Shown in pieces: positions 21,580-33,516 of a stretch of DNA of 64,000 nt; the stretch's first letter is position 1; the number at the start of each line of letters is the position of its first letter. The stretch covers positions 47,823,824-47,887,823 of the forward strand of contig NC_065920.1 in assembly GCF_024586455.1 (NCBI RefSeq), written 5' to 3'. Source of the DNA: Bactrocera neohumeralis (Eukaryota; Arthropoda; Insecta; Diptera; Tephritidae). The notes beneath the pieces were generated by a model, which searched no databases, was not told the origin of the DNA, and saw only the letters and a list, made by a program, of their open reading frames with translations. The position numbers and the translations under genes are program-made.

Positions 21580-23564
21580 TATATGGACAAAAAAGGAGGT
21601 CTAAACTGATTCCACTAACTTGTAATAATATATTATTCAAGAGATTGTGTTTGCAAGCAATTTTATAAAGAAAACACACACATTTTGACCGATATAGGCC
21701 GCAAGAAGTCTGCTGGAAACGCGAAAATTATTAAAAGGTTTATAGTTTATGGTAGCTGAAGTAATTCGTAGACAAAACTTTCTAATTTTTCTCATTAAAC
21801 TATAATATTTCCAGTATAATTCGCACATATACATATTCACTAAGTAAAGGCAACCAGATATATAAAATATTTTGTTGGATATATGTGGACTAGAGAGAGA
21901 AAGTATTCACTTGATTTTATGCCTGGTGTGTATATTGTTATAAGAAAAGGGGTATATTTTCAATAATATATCTCACAGATTGACCGCTGTTTTCGGTAAT
22001 AAGGCAGCCATAGGCAATGAAGCTAAGATATTCGGTATCTAGAGACTTGAGTAGTTGTGATGGGATTATGATTAGTTTAGCAAGGTGTATTTTTTGGAGC
22101 TTCGTCATATGGAAAGTAGGCGTGTCAGCATTATGTCATCTAACCAGATGGGTTGGAATAATTCGAGCTGGTTCTGAGATATGAGATTTCACCTAAATTC
22201 TAACAGTGGCACGCTTATAGTTCAATTTTAATATCGGCTTCTATGAAACCATTTTATTCCATTTCGTTTACAAAATTTTGTACTTCTGACATGCTTATGT
22301 ATTGAGTTTTCACCCTTTTAGTAGTTTTCACAATGTTCTAATCCGGTTTGACCTCTTTTCAACCTGGTATCGGAAGTGCCAGAAAGATTTTGTATGAGCA
22401 AGTGTTTGTATTAAGAAATAACTTCAATATTTTTTACGCACAGAATCCTTTTATGCATTTGGTGATTGATATTCCCAAGATTGTTTCAAAATATCGAATT
22501 TTTTTCAAAAACTTTGCTGCATATTACAATAGACACCACTCAGTGAAGTAGTAACCTAAAGCATACTTGCGGATATACCATACGTATATGTTTACCTTTG
22601 TTTGCTTTACATCCTAGTACGTAAGAAATTGAGTTCGCTCATTCGATTTATTATAACAACTACAGTATTGGCAAGCGCTATTGTTCCTATGCATGTATGT
22701 AAATGGTATGTACATACATATATTTAGCTGTTATTGAGGCTGGCTTTCTTCGCCATTGTCTATCAATTCTACTTCTTTCTATGCTATTTTAGTGAGAAGA
22801 TTCATTTTTTAATCACCATGAGTGTGATTGAATCGATATCCAGGCATACCCGAAGGTTTTATACACACCAAAAGGACTAGGCAGATTTTGCAACTGCTAT
22901 TATGACTTTTGTATAAAGGGGTGGTATGGCACGATTATTTTGTAAATACCCTGTGAAATAACTTCATATATGTAATTCAAACGTGGTGTTTGGTAATATT
23001 CCAAACTCGGCGATATACTGAACAATAAGAAACTAGACTCACTAGAAGCATTTTAGTGCAGAACTTGAATTCGAAATATGGAAGTCTTTTACCTTCACAC
23101 CACATTTTGCTTACACTTTATTTCACTTATTCTCCCCGTACAGACAAATATCGAAAACAGATCAATCTTAGGTACTTTTTTCAAATATGACTCTAATGGA
23201 ACTGTTTAGAAACCACGGTTACGCTTTTATCAATTTTTCCAAAGAAGCGCCATTCTTTGAAGTTAATCTAAAACATTTAATAGGTTGTCAAAAAAGTCTT
23301 GCGGTATTTTCGCTAGTTGGCGCTGAAAGCGCGTAGTTCTAGTTTTATTCGTCGCATCGGGTCATGCTATACCTTTTTATACTCTCGCAACAAAGTTGCT
23401 AAGGAGAGTATTATAGTTTTGTTCACATAACGGTTGTTTGTAAGTCCTAAAACTAAAAGAGTCAGATATAGGGTTATACATATATACCAAAGTGATCAGG
23501 GTGACGAGTTAGTTGAAATCCGGATGTCTGTCTGTCCGTCCGTCCGTCCGTGCAAGCTGTAACT
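21580..23564 (+). repeat. block B of a segmental duplication (copy 1)
   Basis: It matches about 31752-33708 with few differences across 2 kb (for example AAAGGAGGTCTAAACTGATT, GTGAGAAGATTCATTTTTTA). It includes a mariner 5' end, TAGGTTGTCAAAAAAGTCTT, at 23281-23372 and the start of a DINE-type element from about 23376 (ATACTCTCGCAACAAAGTTG). No long open frame is conserved between the copies, so it is probably non-coding. Confidence 0.82.
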
Positions 23565-23664
23565 NNNNNNNNNNNNNNNNNNNNNNNNNNNNNNNNNNNN
23601 NNNNNNNNNNNNNNNNNNNNNNNNNNNNNNNNNNNNNNNNNNNNNNNNNNNNNNNNNNNNNNNN
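23565..23664. other. assembly gap (100 N) inside a DINE element
   Basis: The N run begins just after TGCAAGCTGTAACT. In the duplicate this position is followed by about 880 bp more of the DINE-type element (to 34578), so that sequence is probably missing or mis-joined here. Confidence 0.93.
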
Positions 23665-24460
23665 ATAATGTATAGAAATTGCTACGTTCGAATACAGATA
23701 GAATAACATATTTTACAAATCCACCGATATATTATTCTAATGGGTTAATGATTTTTGAGAAAATTTTGTGAACTAATGAGCAGTGATGAATACTCAACAG
23801 CTTATTCAACACTTGCAAAAACAGCGACGGGCATTTAACGTTTATAAACTTTGAAACTATTAATGGAATAGAAAACCGGTTACGACCTCAAAATTTTTCA
23901 CCGACCCACAGCTTTTTTGAAGTCAGAAAGTTTTCTTAGCTATAATCGTTATGGGTTAATATTTTCATTAAATTTAACACAAGCTTAAAGAGATAATCAG
24001 CACAAACATATTTTGGTTTAAGTTTGAGTTTATGCACGTAGCCGTTTCGGATAAAAGGTCACATTTGAATCATTCCAAAGTTTCCCAATTTAACTCTCCA
24101 ACAATTAAATACACCATGAAACTCTCATTAAGACTTTACGATTGTGCTGTGCCAAAGCTGTAAAACTCTTTTTAATTATGCACAGAAAAATTGCTAAAAG
24201 TTTTGAACGGTCGCAGAGGAAAACAAAACAAACAAAATGGATCACACAATTACGTTCTCACAAGCGAATTAGCATGTTTTCGTGTGTTCATTGAACGTAA
24301 AATGATATTATGTATGATATTAAATAAGAGTACTCTAAAATTTAGAGTTCACTTTAAGACTTGAAACTGAACTGTGAAGATACTGTGGTCACTAGGCCCT
24401 CTTTAAAAACCCAGTATTTTCACATATACTAAATTAATAATGTTACATTAGATATATAAA
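23665..24460. other. no gene seen
   Basis: About 800 bp of AT-rich DNA between the gap and the duplicated flank of the TIR element; no match to the sequence that follows the duplicate DINE at 34578. Confidence 0.55.
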
Positions 24461-24797
24461 CTGATGTCCACGTTAGAGATCAAGAGGACTATGTACATTT
24501 AAGCAGTTGTTATCTGATTACACTTCATACCAGAAACTATTAAAGATATATCTAATATACTCATATATAGAAAATACTTTGAACTTGTCACTCCAGGCCG
24601 AGAGGGACTAAATCGATTTCGAAAGGTAAGTTATGGTGTTAGTTCGACATTAATCGTACGAAAGCTGAAAAGACAAAACGTCAAAAATAACAACCTAATC
24701 TTCACAAAAACCGTATGTAGATATGTAACTTTATTAGTGTTAGTGAGAAGAAGAGTTAAAAAGGGAAGAAATCGGCTTAAAAATATTAAATTGATTA

Positions 24798-26052
24798 CAC
24801 TGGTAAACGATAATCCACTTGTTTTATGTGACATGAACAGAACAAAGTGTTTATTATGAAAAATTTTCCAGAAATGCAGAAAATAGCTACATATTTCTTC
24901 TATCACCTATAGTTTTTTTTTTTGTTATGCGGATTTTTGTTAAAAAAAACAGCGATAGATATATTATTGTTATTTTATTTTATTAACCAAAGAGTACCTT
25001 AAAATGTTACTGTCGATGTTTTCGGCGATATTTTGTTTTTGGCGTATCTTCTAACAATGTCAAGCAGTAATCATCAAGCAAACTGGCACTCACTTGCCTT
25101 GGTACCGTTTCTCAATAGCAGAAAGGTCTTTCGATGGAACCGTTCCCCATGTTCGACACTTTCGTCACGGCCCAAAATTTTTCGGGGAAAAAATCCAGAT
25201 GGGAGTCCAAAAAGTGAATTTTAAGGGACATGTTGCAACCCAATTTTTTATAGGCAGTAAGTAGTTTAGTCACAAGATCTTTGTAATTGTCAGCTTTCAC
25301 ATTGCCAGAAAAAATTTTAACAACGCTTTTAACGCATTTCCTCAAATGTTTCACCTTTCATTAGTTCTCTTATTTGCGGATCCATAAATATGCAATCCTT
25401 AATTTTTGCTTCACTGTTTCTTGGAAACTTTTGTTTCAGATGCAAGAACCCTCTTTCTTTAAACCCAATTTAATGTGCAAAAGTGGTAATAATACCTTTC
25501 TGGGATCAACTAGAGGTTCACTGGTAACGTTTTTTTGTCCCGGAGTGAGTGCACGACGTCCTGGCCACTGCTTCTGTACAAAATGAAAGTCTCTCACACG
25601 GCTGTCCCATTTGCAAAGGAAGTAACAATATTTCGTATACATACCATAGTTGCATTCCAATAAGAAGGGCTATTACGTTTTGGTCATATTGCCGAACCAT
25701 ATTCATGGTAACGGATGTGCTCTAAAAAAACTGTCATATTCTCATATGATTCGCCTGAGCTAAGGGCACAAATGGATATTTGTTACCGTTATCAACCAAT
25801 ACCGTCTTAAACTAAATTTAGAGAAACCATCACGTGAATCATGTTTCTGTCCTAGTGCGTTAAACAAAAGGTTAACTTCTGAACAGTATACTAGATCCCC
25901 TTCTTGAAGAAAGCAGTCTGTTAGGTCTTTCTGCCTTTTTCTGTAAAAAGTAATATTTACATCACTTTGAAGAAAGTTCCAACATTCTAGTCTGGATGCT
26001 AAAAGTTCGGACTGCGATTTTGAAAGGCTTAGATCTCGAACTAAGTCAATAA
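24798..26052 (-). mobile_element. TIR-bounded uncharacterised element, copy 2, truncated
   Basis: Left TIR CACTGGTAAACGATAATCCA begins at 24798, after flanks identical to copy 1 (the 24465-24797 repeat). Minus-strand frames repeat the copy 1 motifs: LLIGMQLWY, CNMSLKIHFLDSHLDFFPEK, RRALTPGQKNV, LLPLLHIKLGL. Compared with copy 1 it keeps about 85 bp more next to the TIR and lacks the KNFVKAMD stretch. Its right part is cut by the RTE-like LINE whose (TTC)n tail starts at 26053, so the N-terminal zinc-like region is gone. Confidence 0.65.
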
Positions 26053-26053
26053 G

Positions 26054-27980
26054 TTCTTCTTCTTCTTAATTGGCGTAGACACCGTTTACGCGATTATAGC
26101 CGAGATAACAACAGCGCGCCAGTCGTCTCTTCTTTTCGCTACGCGGCGCCAATTGGATATTCCAAGCGAAGCCAGGTCCCTCTCCACTTGGTCCTTCCAA
26201 TGGAGTGGAGGTCTTCTTCTTCCTCTGCTTCCCCCGGCGGGTACTGCGACGAATACTTTCAGAGCTGGAGTGTTTTCGTCCATCCGGACAAATGACCTAG
26301 CCAGCGTAGCCGCTGTCTTTTAATTCGCTGAACTATGTCAATGTCGTCGTATATTCCATACAGCTCATCATTCCATCGAATGCGATATTCGCCGTGGCCA
26401 ATGCGCAACGGACCATAAATCTTTCGCAGAACTTTCTCTCGAAAACTCGTAACGTCGACTCATCGGTTGCTGTCATCGTCCAAGCCTCTGCACCATACAG
26501 CAGGACGGGAATTATGAGCGACTTATAGAGTTTGGTTTTTGTTCGAAGTAGCACCTGTTGGCAAGAGTTATCCTGCGTTGGATTTCCAGGCTGACATTGT
26601 TGGTGGTGTTAATGCTGGTTCCTAAATAGACGAAATTATCTACAACTTCAAAGTTATGACTGTCAACAGTGACGTGAGAGCCAAGTCGCGAGTGCGACAA
26701 CTGTTTGTTTGATGACAGGGGATATTTCGTCTTGCCCTCGTTCACTGCCAGACCCATTTTCTGTGCTTCCGTGTCCAGTCTGGAGGAAGCTGAACTAACG
26801 ACGCGGGTGTTGAGGCCGATGATATCAATATCATCGGCATACGCCAGCAGCTATACACTCTTTTAAAAGATTGTACCTGATCGATTAAGTTCTGCCTTGA
26901 AACCTCGTTTGGTATCGAACGGCTCGGAGAGGTCCTTCCCGATCCTGACGGAGCTTTTCGTGTTGCTCAACGTTAGTTTACACAGCCGTATTAGTTTTGC
27001 TTAGATACAGAATTCAGACATTGCGGCATAAAGGTAGCTCCTTTTCGTGCTGTCGAAAGCAGCTTTGAAATCGACGAAGAGATGGTATGTGTCGATTCTC
27101 TTTTCACGGGTCTTTTCCAAGATTTGGCGCATGGTGTATATCTGGTCGGTTGTTGATTTGCCAGGTCTAAAGCCACACTGATAAGGTCCAATCAGTTTGT
27201 TGACGGTGGGCTTTAATCTTTCACACAATACGCTCGATAGAACCTTATACGCGATGTTGAGGAGGCTAATCCCACGGTAGTTGGCGCAGATTGTAGGGTC
27301 TCCTTTTTTGTGGATTGCGCACAGCACACTTAAATTCCAATCGTTGGGCATGCTTTCGTCCGACCATATTTTACAAAGAAGCTGATGCATGCTCTTTATC
27401 AGTTCTTCGCCGCCGTGTTTGAATAGCTCGACCGGCAATCCGTCGGCCCCCGCCGCTTTGTTGTTCTTCAGGCGGGTAATTGCTATTCGAACTTCTTCAT
27501 GGTCGGGCAATGGAACGTGGGCTCCATCGTCATCGATTGAGGAATCGGTTTCCCTTTTCCTGGTGTTGTGCGTTCACTGCCATTCAGCAGGCTGGAGAAG
27601 TGTTCCCTCCATAATTTAGGTATGCTCTGGGCATCGGTGACTAGATCACCTTTGGGGGTTCTACGAGAGTATGCTCCGGTTTTGAACCCTTCTGTATGCC
27701 GCCGCTTTTTTTCGTAGAATTTTCGAGGATTCCCCCTGTCTGCCAGCTTATCAAGCTCTTCGTACTCACGCATTTCGGTCTCTTTTTTCTTCTGTCCGCA
27801 AATACGTCTCGCTTCCCTCTTCAACTCTTGGTATCTATCCCACCCTGCACGTGTAGTGGTCGATCGTAACGTTGCGAGGTAGACAGCCTGTTTTCTCTCC
27901 GCCGCGACACGGCACTCCTCGTCGTACCAGCTGTTCTTTTGCACTTTCCGCAAACCAATGGTTTCGGTTGCAGCTGTACG
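26054..27980 (-). mobile_element. RTE-like LINE, 5'-truncated
   Basis: The 3' end is at left, with a TTCTTCTTCTTCTT tail and then AATTGGCGTAGACACCG, the same 3' end as the LINE at 51670-54740. The coding region runs right to left with RT from 27510 (RLKNNKAAGADGLPVELFKH, HKKGDPTICANYRGISLLNI, FRPGKSTTDQIYTMRQIL, LFVDFKAAFDS), the YADD region near 26825-26850 and the C-terminus (26757-26086). Frames are interrupted. The 5' truncation at 27980 abuts mariner sequence with no LINE endonuclease left. Confidence 0.87.
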
Positions 27981-28573
27981 TGGCTGTTCCAAGACGAGCC
28001 AAATCCAACGAAAGTTGTTCGTGGAAGAAGCACTTCGAAGCAAATGGTCGCCTGTTTCTTCGGCAAAACTGGTCATGTGGCTACTGTTCCGCTTGAGCAA
28101 CGTTGGACGGTCAATTCTGAGTGGTACACCACCATTTGTTTGCCTGAAGTCTTCGGAGAAATTCGAAAAAACGAAGAAGAGAAGACGAATCATTGTGCAC
28201 CATGACAATGCGAGCTCTCACACATCGGCTCAAACCAGCGCCTTTTTGACCGGCCAAAACGTCGAATTGATGGGTCATTCGCCGTACAGCCCTGACTTGG
28301 CACCCAATGACTTCTTTCTATTCGCACACATCAAGAAAATAATGCGTGGTCAACGATTTTCGTCGCCAGAAGATGCTGTTGAAGCATTCAAAAACCATGT
28401 TTTGGAGGTGTCTCAATCGGAGTGGAAAAAGTGCTTCCAAAATTGGTTTGAGCGCATGCAAAAGTGTATAAATCTTGATGGAGAATATTTTGAAAAACAA
28501 TAAAACCATTTTCGTTGATAAATATTCCTATTTTCATTATTAGGCCAGAAATATAAATAGCAGCCCTCGTAGA
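27981..28573 (+). pseudogene. mariner DD34D transposase, C-terminal half
   Basis: The plus-strand frame to the stop at 28501-28503 has IVHHDNASSHTSAQTSAF and SPYSPDLAPNDFFLF. The spacing between the Asp of HHDN and the Asp of APND is 34 residues, the mariner DD34D signature. It ends INLDGEYFEKQ. The 3' UTR and TIR follow, ending GCAGCCCTCG with TA at about 28572-28573. The N-terminal half with the helix-turn-helix and first catalytic Asp is missing: the sequence begins at the LINE junction. A 241-codon minus-strand frame (27483-28208) that fuses mariner antisense to LINE is spurious. Confidence 0.85.
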
Positions 28574-29127
28574 AAGGAAATTCTGCAAAATTTACTCACA
28601 AAATAAACAAAAAATTTTAAATATACATATACATATGTATATATGTCTGATAAAACTAGCAAAGGTCGCGAGAATAAAAATTATAAAAAGTTAATCCAAA
28701 CCCAAAGCCGATGGGACACAGAACTTTGGTTTCAGAACAAGCTCCGCTGACATGTCAGTGGATGCGAGTTGTTGTGAAGCAGACATACCATCGAGTGACC
28801 GTGGACTTATGGCATTGTTATGAGGGTTAAATCCAAATCCGAGCTGTTGTGACATTCAACTCTTTAAATGGATACAGATGTTATCGTAAGTGGTTGGGCG
28901 GTGAGTGCTGAAATATTGCTTTACTTCCATATTTAATTACATTGAAGGCAGGTCAGTTTGGCACAGTGGGGTGAAAGCGCAAACACCGACTATATAACAA
29001 CAACATCTGTCTTAAAAGTTAAGCAATAAATAGTGACTAAGTTTCAACTATCTGGACTTAAAGTGTTAATGATAGAAAAGGTAGTGAATGATCAACTTTA
29101 AAAAGAATAATAACTTATAATTGAAGA
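28574..29127 (+). repeat. block A of a segmental duplication (copy 2)
   Basis: Starts at the TA next to the mariner end, at GAAAGGAAATTCTGCAAAAT, and stays nearly identical to 20325-20881 up to GATGGTT, where the two diverge. Shows what preceded the deletion in copy 1. Confidence 0.8.
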
Positions 29128-30214
29128 TGGTTCAATTTTCTCTGCAGTGAGTCATGACAACATCGGCTTCTAACAAATTTTAATTGCAATATGTTTTACA
29201 AGACCTCGAACATTCCATTATGAAAAGCAATATTGGCCTCAGTAGTTGTGGGGTTAAATGTCAGCGTAAATTAGATGTGACGTTAATTTTACTATCGGTA
29301 GGTATTCCGATAATGCAATTATGAAAAAACTCATTGTTATCTGCACCACTGCTCTTTACTTTCAACTGAAAAATTTAAAACAACCAAAAATAAATTAAAG
29401 ATTTTTTTAAATTACAAATAGTTATTCAAAGCCAAATCGAAGAACCTACAAGTGCTGCCACTAACTTTCAACTTCAAAACTTATCTTTGTTTTGCCGGAA
29501 ACTAAATAACAATTAATGCATTTTCTCTCTTTCGTTTGCTACGCTTTATTTATTTCCTTTTTATTTTCAATATGCCTTTCATTTTGTTGTTTTTTACATG
29601 CACAATTAATTAAGTCTCTCTTGTCAAAGCCTCTGGTTATTTATTTTATAACAGGCGTATAATTATTGCCAAAGACCTACGATACAACCATTTAATTATA
29701 CCCTCCCTAAGGACACTCGTCCACATGAAAAACACATAACCGAGGAAAATCTGTGATTTATGCACTCGACAATAAAATATGATGACACAATAAGTGAAGA
29801 TGAGTTCAGAAATACAAATAACAAAAAATTCTGAAAATGTGAATACTGAAATGTGCCGTTGTACCCACGCACAGAAAAAATAACAAAGTCTAAAACGGAA
29901 AATAGCGAATAATAATAAAAAGCCGAATGAGCAATTGCAACTTCTGGCTTTGTGTGTATTTGTGATGCAACAAACAATATGCAAATTGTTACTAAAGAAG
30001 GAAGTTGTGAGGAACAGGCCGAAAACTAAACATTTCTGTGTAACTGTGTAAAATAAAAGAAATAAATGAAAAATAAACTAATTAGTGCGTTCTTCTCGGT
30101 GCATTTATCTATGTTTCTATACATTTGTGTTAGGAAGAACTATAAAAAATAAATTTTATTTATATTGAAAACGCCTACAACAAATATAAATTAACACAAG
30201 GTGCATTTCAAAGT
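29128..30214. other. no gene seen
   Basis: About 1.1 kb of AT-rich DNA between block A copy 2 and mariner remnants. It has been lost from the first copy (20881/21580). Short frames only. Confidence 0.55.
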
Positions 30215-31510
30215 ATACAGGACTTTAAAAAAATACGGAACAAATGATTTTTTCGGCAAAATCAATTTGTTTTATTCAAGATAGTCTCCTTCTGCTTCAA
30301 TACAGCTTTTTGCGCGGTCCAAAGGTGAATACGGGGAGTAGTTAATGGTTAAAATGTGATTTTTGGTCAAATAATCGTTTTCGAAAGGGAAATGTTGCCA
30401 TATTTGAGTAATCGGAAAAATTTTTTTGGTCAAATAATCGGCCAGTCATTTGTCGTGAACAAACTGTGCAACACCTTTTAATGGCCTAAATGTTCGGTCA
30501 AAATGCGATAAATCGAAGTTTTGGAGATGTTCAATTCCATTTCCATTAATTTCAATGGTGATTTCGGCTGATTTTTGTTGAATTCACGCACAGTTTCGAT
30601 GGAATTTCCGGTGATCACGGATTTTGATTGGCCCACATGTTGATCGTCATTTATGTCCTCATGACCACTTTGAAAACGTTGAAGCTACTCGTGCACTCTG
30701 CTACAGGATAGGCAAGTAAAAGTTTTACTAATTTTAAAAACAAAATTTAATGTTGGTTCTTTGTTTAATAATTGGCTCATTTTCGCACCGATTTTTCACG
30801 TGTCAATAAAATGTCAATTTTGTGAATTAAACAGTGGAATAAGATTCCACCGTGATTCAAACAATCCTGTTTGTTAAACAATTTTGTAATTCCCCAATCT
30901 GTTTTATTTTAGCAAATTTGTTCGGTCAAAATGTTGTTTTGATAAACTCAGATGTTATTTACCAAAGTGATCCAGGGCGACGAGAAATGTGATCTGTCCG
31001 TCATTTCGTTCCATTCAGTCGTCATGTCCTTCATGCGATAACTTGAGTAAAAAAATACGATCATTGGACAAACAAAGGTTAAGTCGTCCTCATGCTGCCA
31101 TGCCCACACTTTGAAATGGTAAGCCATAAACATATTCGTGCACACTGCATTACGGGATTGGCAATTGTTTTCAGTGGCCCGCCATAAACTTTTTCATCAA
31201 TTGAAATGTCTCAGAGTCGTAAAAGTTTTACCAATTTTAAAACAAAATTTAATGTTGGTTCTTTGTTTAATGTTGGCTCATTTTCGCACCGATAATACAA
31301 ACATACTGGCACTTAAAACGCAATAACTTCACGTCCAATATGGACCAAAAATGTCATGGAATTTTTACTGAACATTCGGTCGATAAAGTCAGCTGTGATT
31401 TTAACGCATCAGTCGACATATAGATGGCGCCTCCATTTTGGGGCGCTATATTCAAAAAGTTTGTACATAGCGACTTTGGAACAATACCTGTCTATTTTGT
31501 TTAGCGTATC
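30215..31510 (-). pseudogene. two degraded mariner N-terminal remnants with a DINE scrap
   Basis: On the minus strand, 30790 down to about 30500 reads MSQLLNKEPTLNFVFKISKT, then RFQSGHEDINDDQHVG, ITGNSIETVREF, MEMELNISKTSIYRIL: a mariner paired-like DNA-binding region. A second copy of the start (KEPTLNFVLK) lies at about 31285-31220 and is more decayed. 30957-31110 carries DINE sequence (TTACCAAAGTGATC, GATAACTTGAGTAAA, GCCATGCCCACA). Catalytic blocks are missing. The left boundary is approximate. Confidence 0.6.
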
Positions 31511-31546
31511 TTTGTAGTATGGTTTTTAAATTAAAAGTATGAATAT

Positions 31547-31576
31547 TGGTGGTCCACCGCTGCCCGTGGACCACCA
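31547..31576. repeat. perfect 11-bp-stem hairpin
   Basis: TGGTGGTCCAC, an 8-nt loop (CGCTGCCC), then GTGGACCACCA. GC-rich in an AT-rich setting. It is not attached to any recognised element. Confidence 0.7.
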
Positions 31577-31751
31577 GTGATCACGTCGGGGAACTTATAA
31601 CTAACGTGTAAACAATTTACAAGAAAAACAGAAATTATTATATTTGGGCTTATAACACGATAAGTTTGTAACACATTGCCTTATATTAACCAACAAAAAA
31701 AAGCTTTAGGTCATCTAAAAGGTCGGAAATTATTATATTTTATATTGGATG

Positions 31752-33510
31752 TATGTATATGGACAAAAAAGGAGGTCTAAACTGATTCCACTAACTTGTA
31801 ATAATATATTATTCAAGAGATTGTGTTTCCAAGCAATTTTATAAAGAAAACACACACATTTTGACCGATATTTAGTCATGGAAACGCGAAAATTATTAAA
31901 AGGTTTATAGTTTATGGTATAAGTAATTTCGCAGACAAAACTTTCTAATTTTTCTCATTCGCAGTATATACATATACATATTCACTAAGTAAAGGCAACC
32001 AGATATATAAAATATTTTGATGGATATATGGGGACTAGAGAAAGTATTCACTTGATTTTATGCCTGGTGTGTATATTGTTATAAGAAAAGGGGTATATTT
32101 TCAATAATATATCTCACAGATTGACCGCTGTTTTCGGTAATAAGGCAGCCATAGGCACTGAAGCTAAGATATTCGGTATCTAGAGACTTGAGTAGTTGTG
32201 ATGGGATTATGATTAGTTTAGCAAGGTGTGTTTTTTGGAGCTTCGTCATATGGAAAATAGGCGTGTCAGAATTATGTCATCTATCCAATTGGGTTGGAAT
32301 AATTCGAGCTGGTTCTGGGATATGAGATTTCACCTAAATTCTAACAGTGGCACGCTTATAGTTGAATTTTAATATCGGCTTCTATGAAACCAATTTATTC
32401 CATTTCGTTTGCAAAATTTTATACTTCTGACATGCTTATGTATTGAGTTTTCACCCTTTTAGTAGTTTTCACAATGTTCTAATCCGGTTTCACCTCTTTT
32501 CAACCTGGTATCGGAAGTGGCAGGAAGATTTTGTCTGAGCAAGTGTTTGTACTAAGAAATAACTTCAATATTTTTACGCACAGAATCCATTTATATGCAT
32601 TTGGTGATTAATATTCCCAAGATTGTTTCAAAATATCGAATTTTTTTTCAAAGACTTTGCTGCATATTACAATAGACACCACTCAGTGAAGTAGTAACCT
32701 AAAGCATACTTGCGGATATATACGTATATATTTACCTTTGTTTGCTTTACATCCTAGTACGTAAGAAATTGAGTTCGCTCATTCGATTTATTATAACAAC
32801 TACAGTATTGGCAAGCGCTATTGTTCCTATGCATGTATGTAAATAGTATGTACATACATATATTTAGCTGTTATTGAGGCTGGCATTCTTCGCCATTGTC
32901 TATCAGCTCTACTTCTTTCTATGTTATTTTAGTGAGAAGATTCATTTTTTAATCACCATAAGTGTTTTTGAATCGATATCCAGGCATACACGAAGGTTTT
33001 ATACACCCAAAAAGAACTAGGCAGATTTTGCAACTGCTATTATGACTTTTGTATAAAGGGGTGGTAGGCACGATTATTTTGTAAATACCCTGTGAAATAA
33101 CTTCATATATGTAATTCAAACGTGGTGTTTGGTAATATTCCAAACTCGGCGATATACTGAACAATAAGAAACTAGACTCACTAGAAGCATTTTAGTGCAG
33201 AACTTGAATTCGAAATATGGAAGTCTTTTACCTTCACACCACATTTTGCTTACACTTTATTTCACTTATTCTCCCCGTACAGACAAATATCGAAAACAGA
33301 TCAATCTTAGGTACTTTTTTCAAATATGACTCTAATGGAACTGTTTAGAAACCACGGTTACGTTTTTATCAGTTTTTCCAAAGAAGCGCCATTCTTTGAA
33401 GTTAATCTAAAACATATAATAGGTTGTCAAAAAAGTCTTGCGGTATTTTCGCTAGTTGGCGCTGAAAGCGCGTAGTTCTAGTTTTATACGTCGCATCGGG
33501 TCATGCTATA
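31752..33510 (+). repeat. block B of a segmental duplication (copy 2)
   Basis: Duplicate of 21580-23370. It contains the empty target site for mariner C: GTATATGGAC here against (mariner)-TATATGGAC in copy 1. A mariner 5' end, TAGGTTGTCAAAAAAGTCTT, is at 33421-33508. Confidence 0.8.
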
Positions 33511-33516
33511 CCTTTT

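Noticed and set aside
23521..23560. Direct GTCTGTCTGTCCGTCC repeats as a CRISPR-like array
   Set aside because: It is the tetranucleotide core of a DINE-type element in a eukaryotic context; there are no spacers.
27483..28208. 241-codon minus-strand open frame
   Set aside because: It fuses antisense mariner sequence with LINE linker sequence; the reading across the junction is accidental.
27958..28503. The whole 181-codon plus frame as one mariner gene
   Set aside because: The first part is LINE antisense or out-of-frame mariner; only the region from about 28110 on carries transposase motifs.
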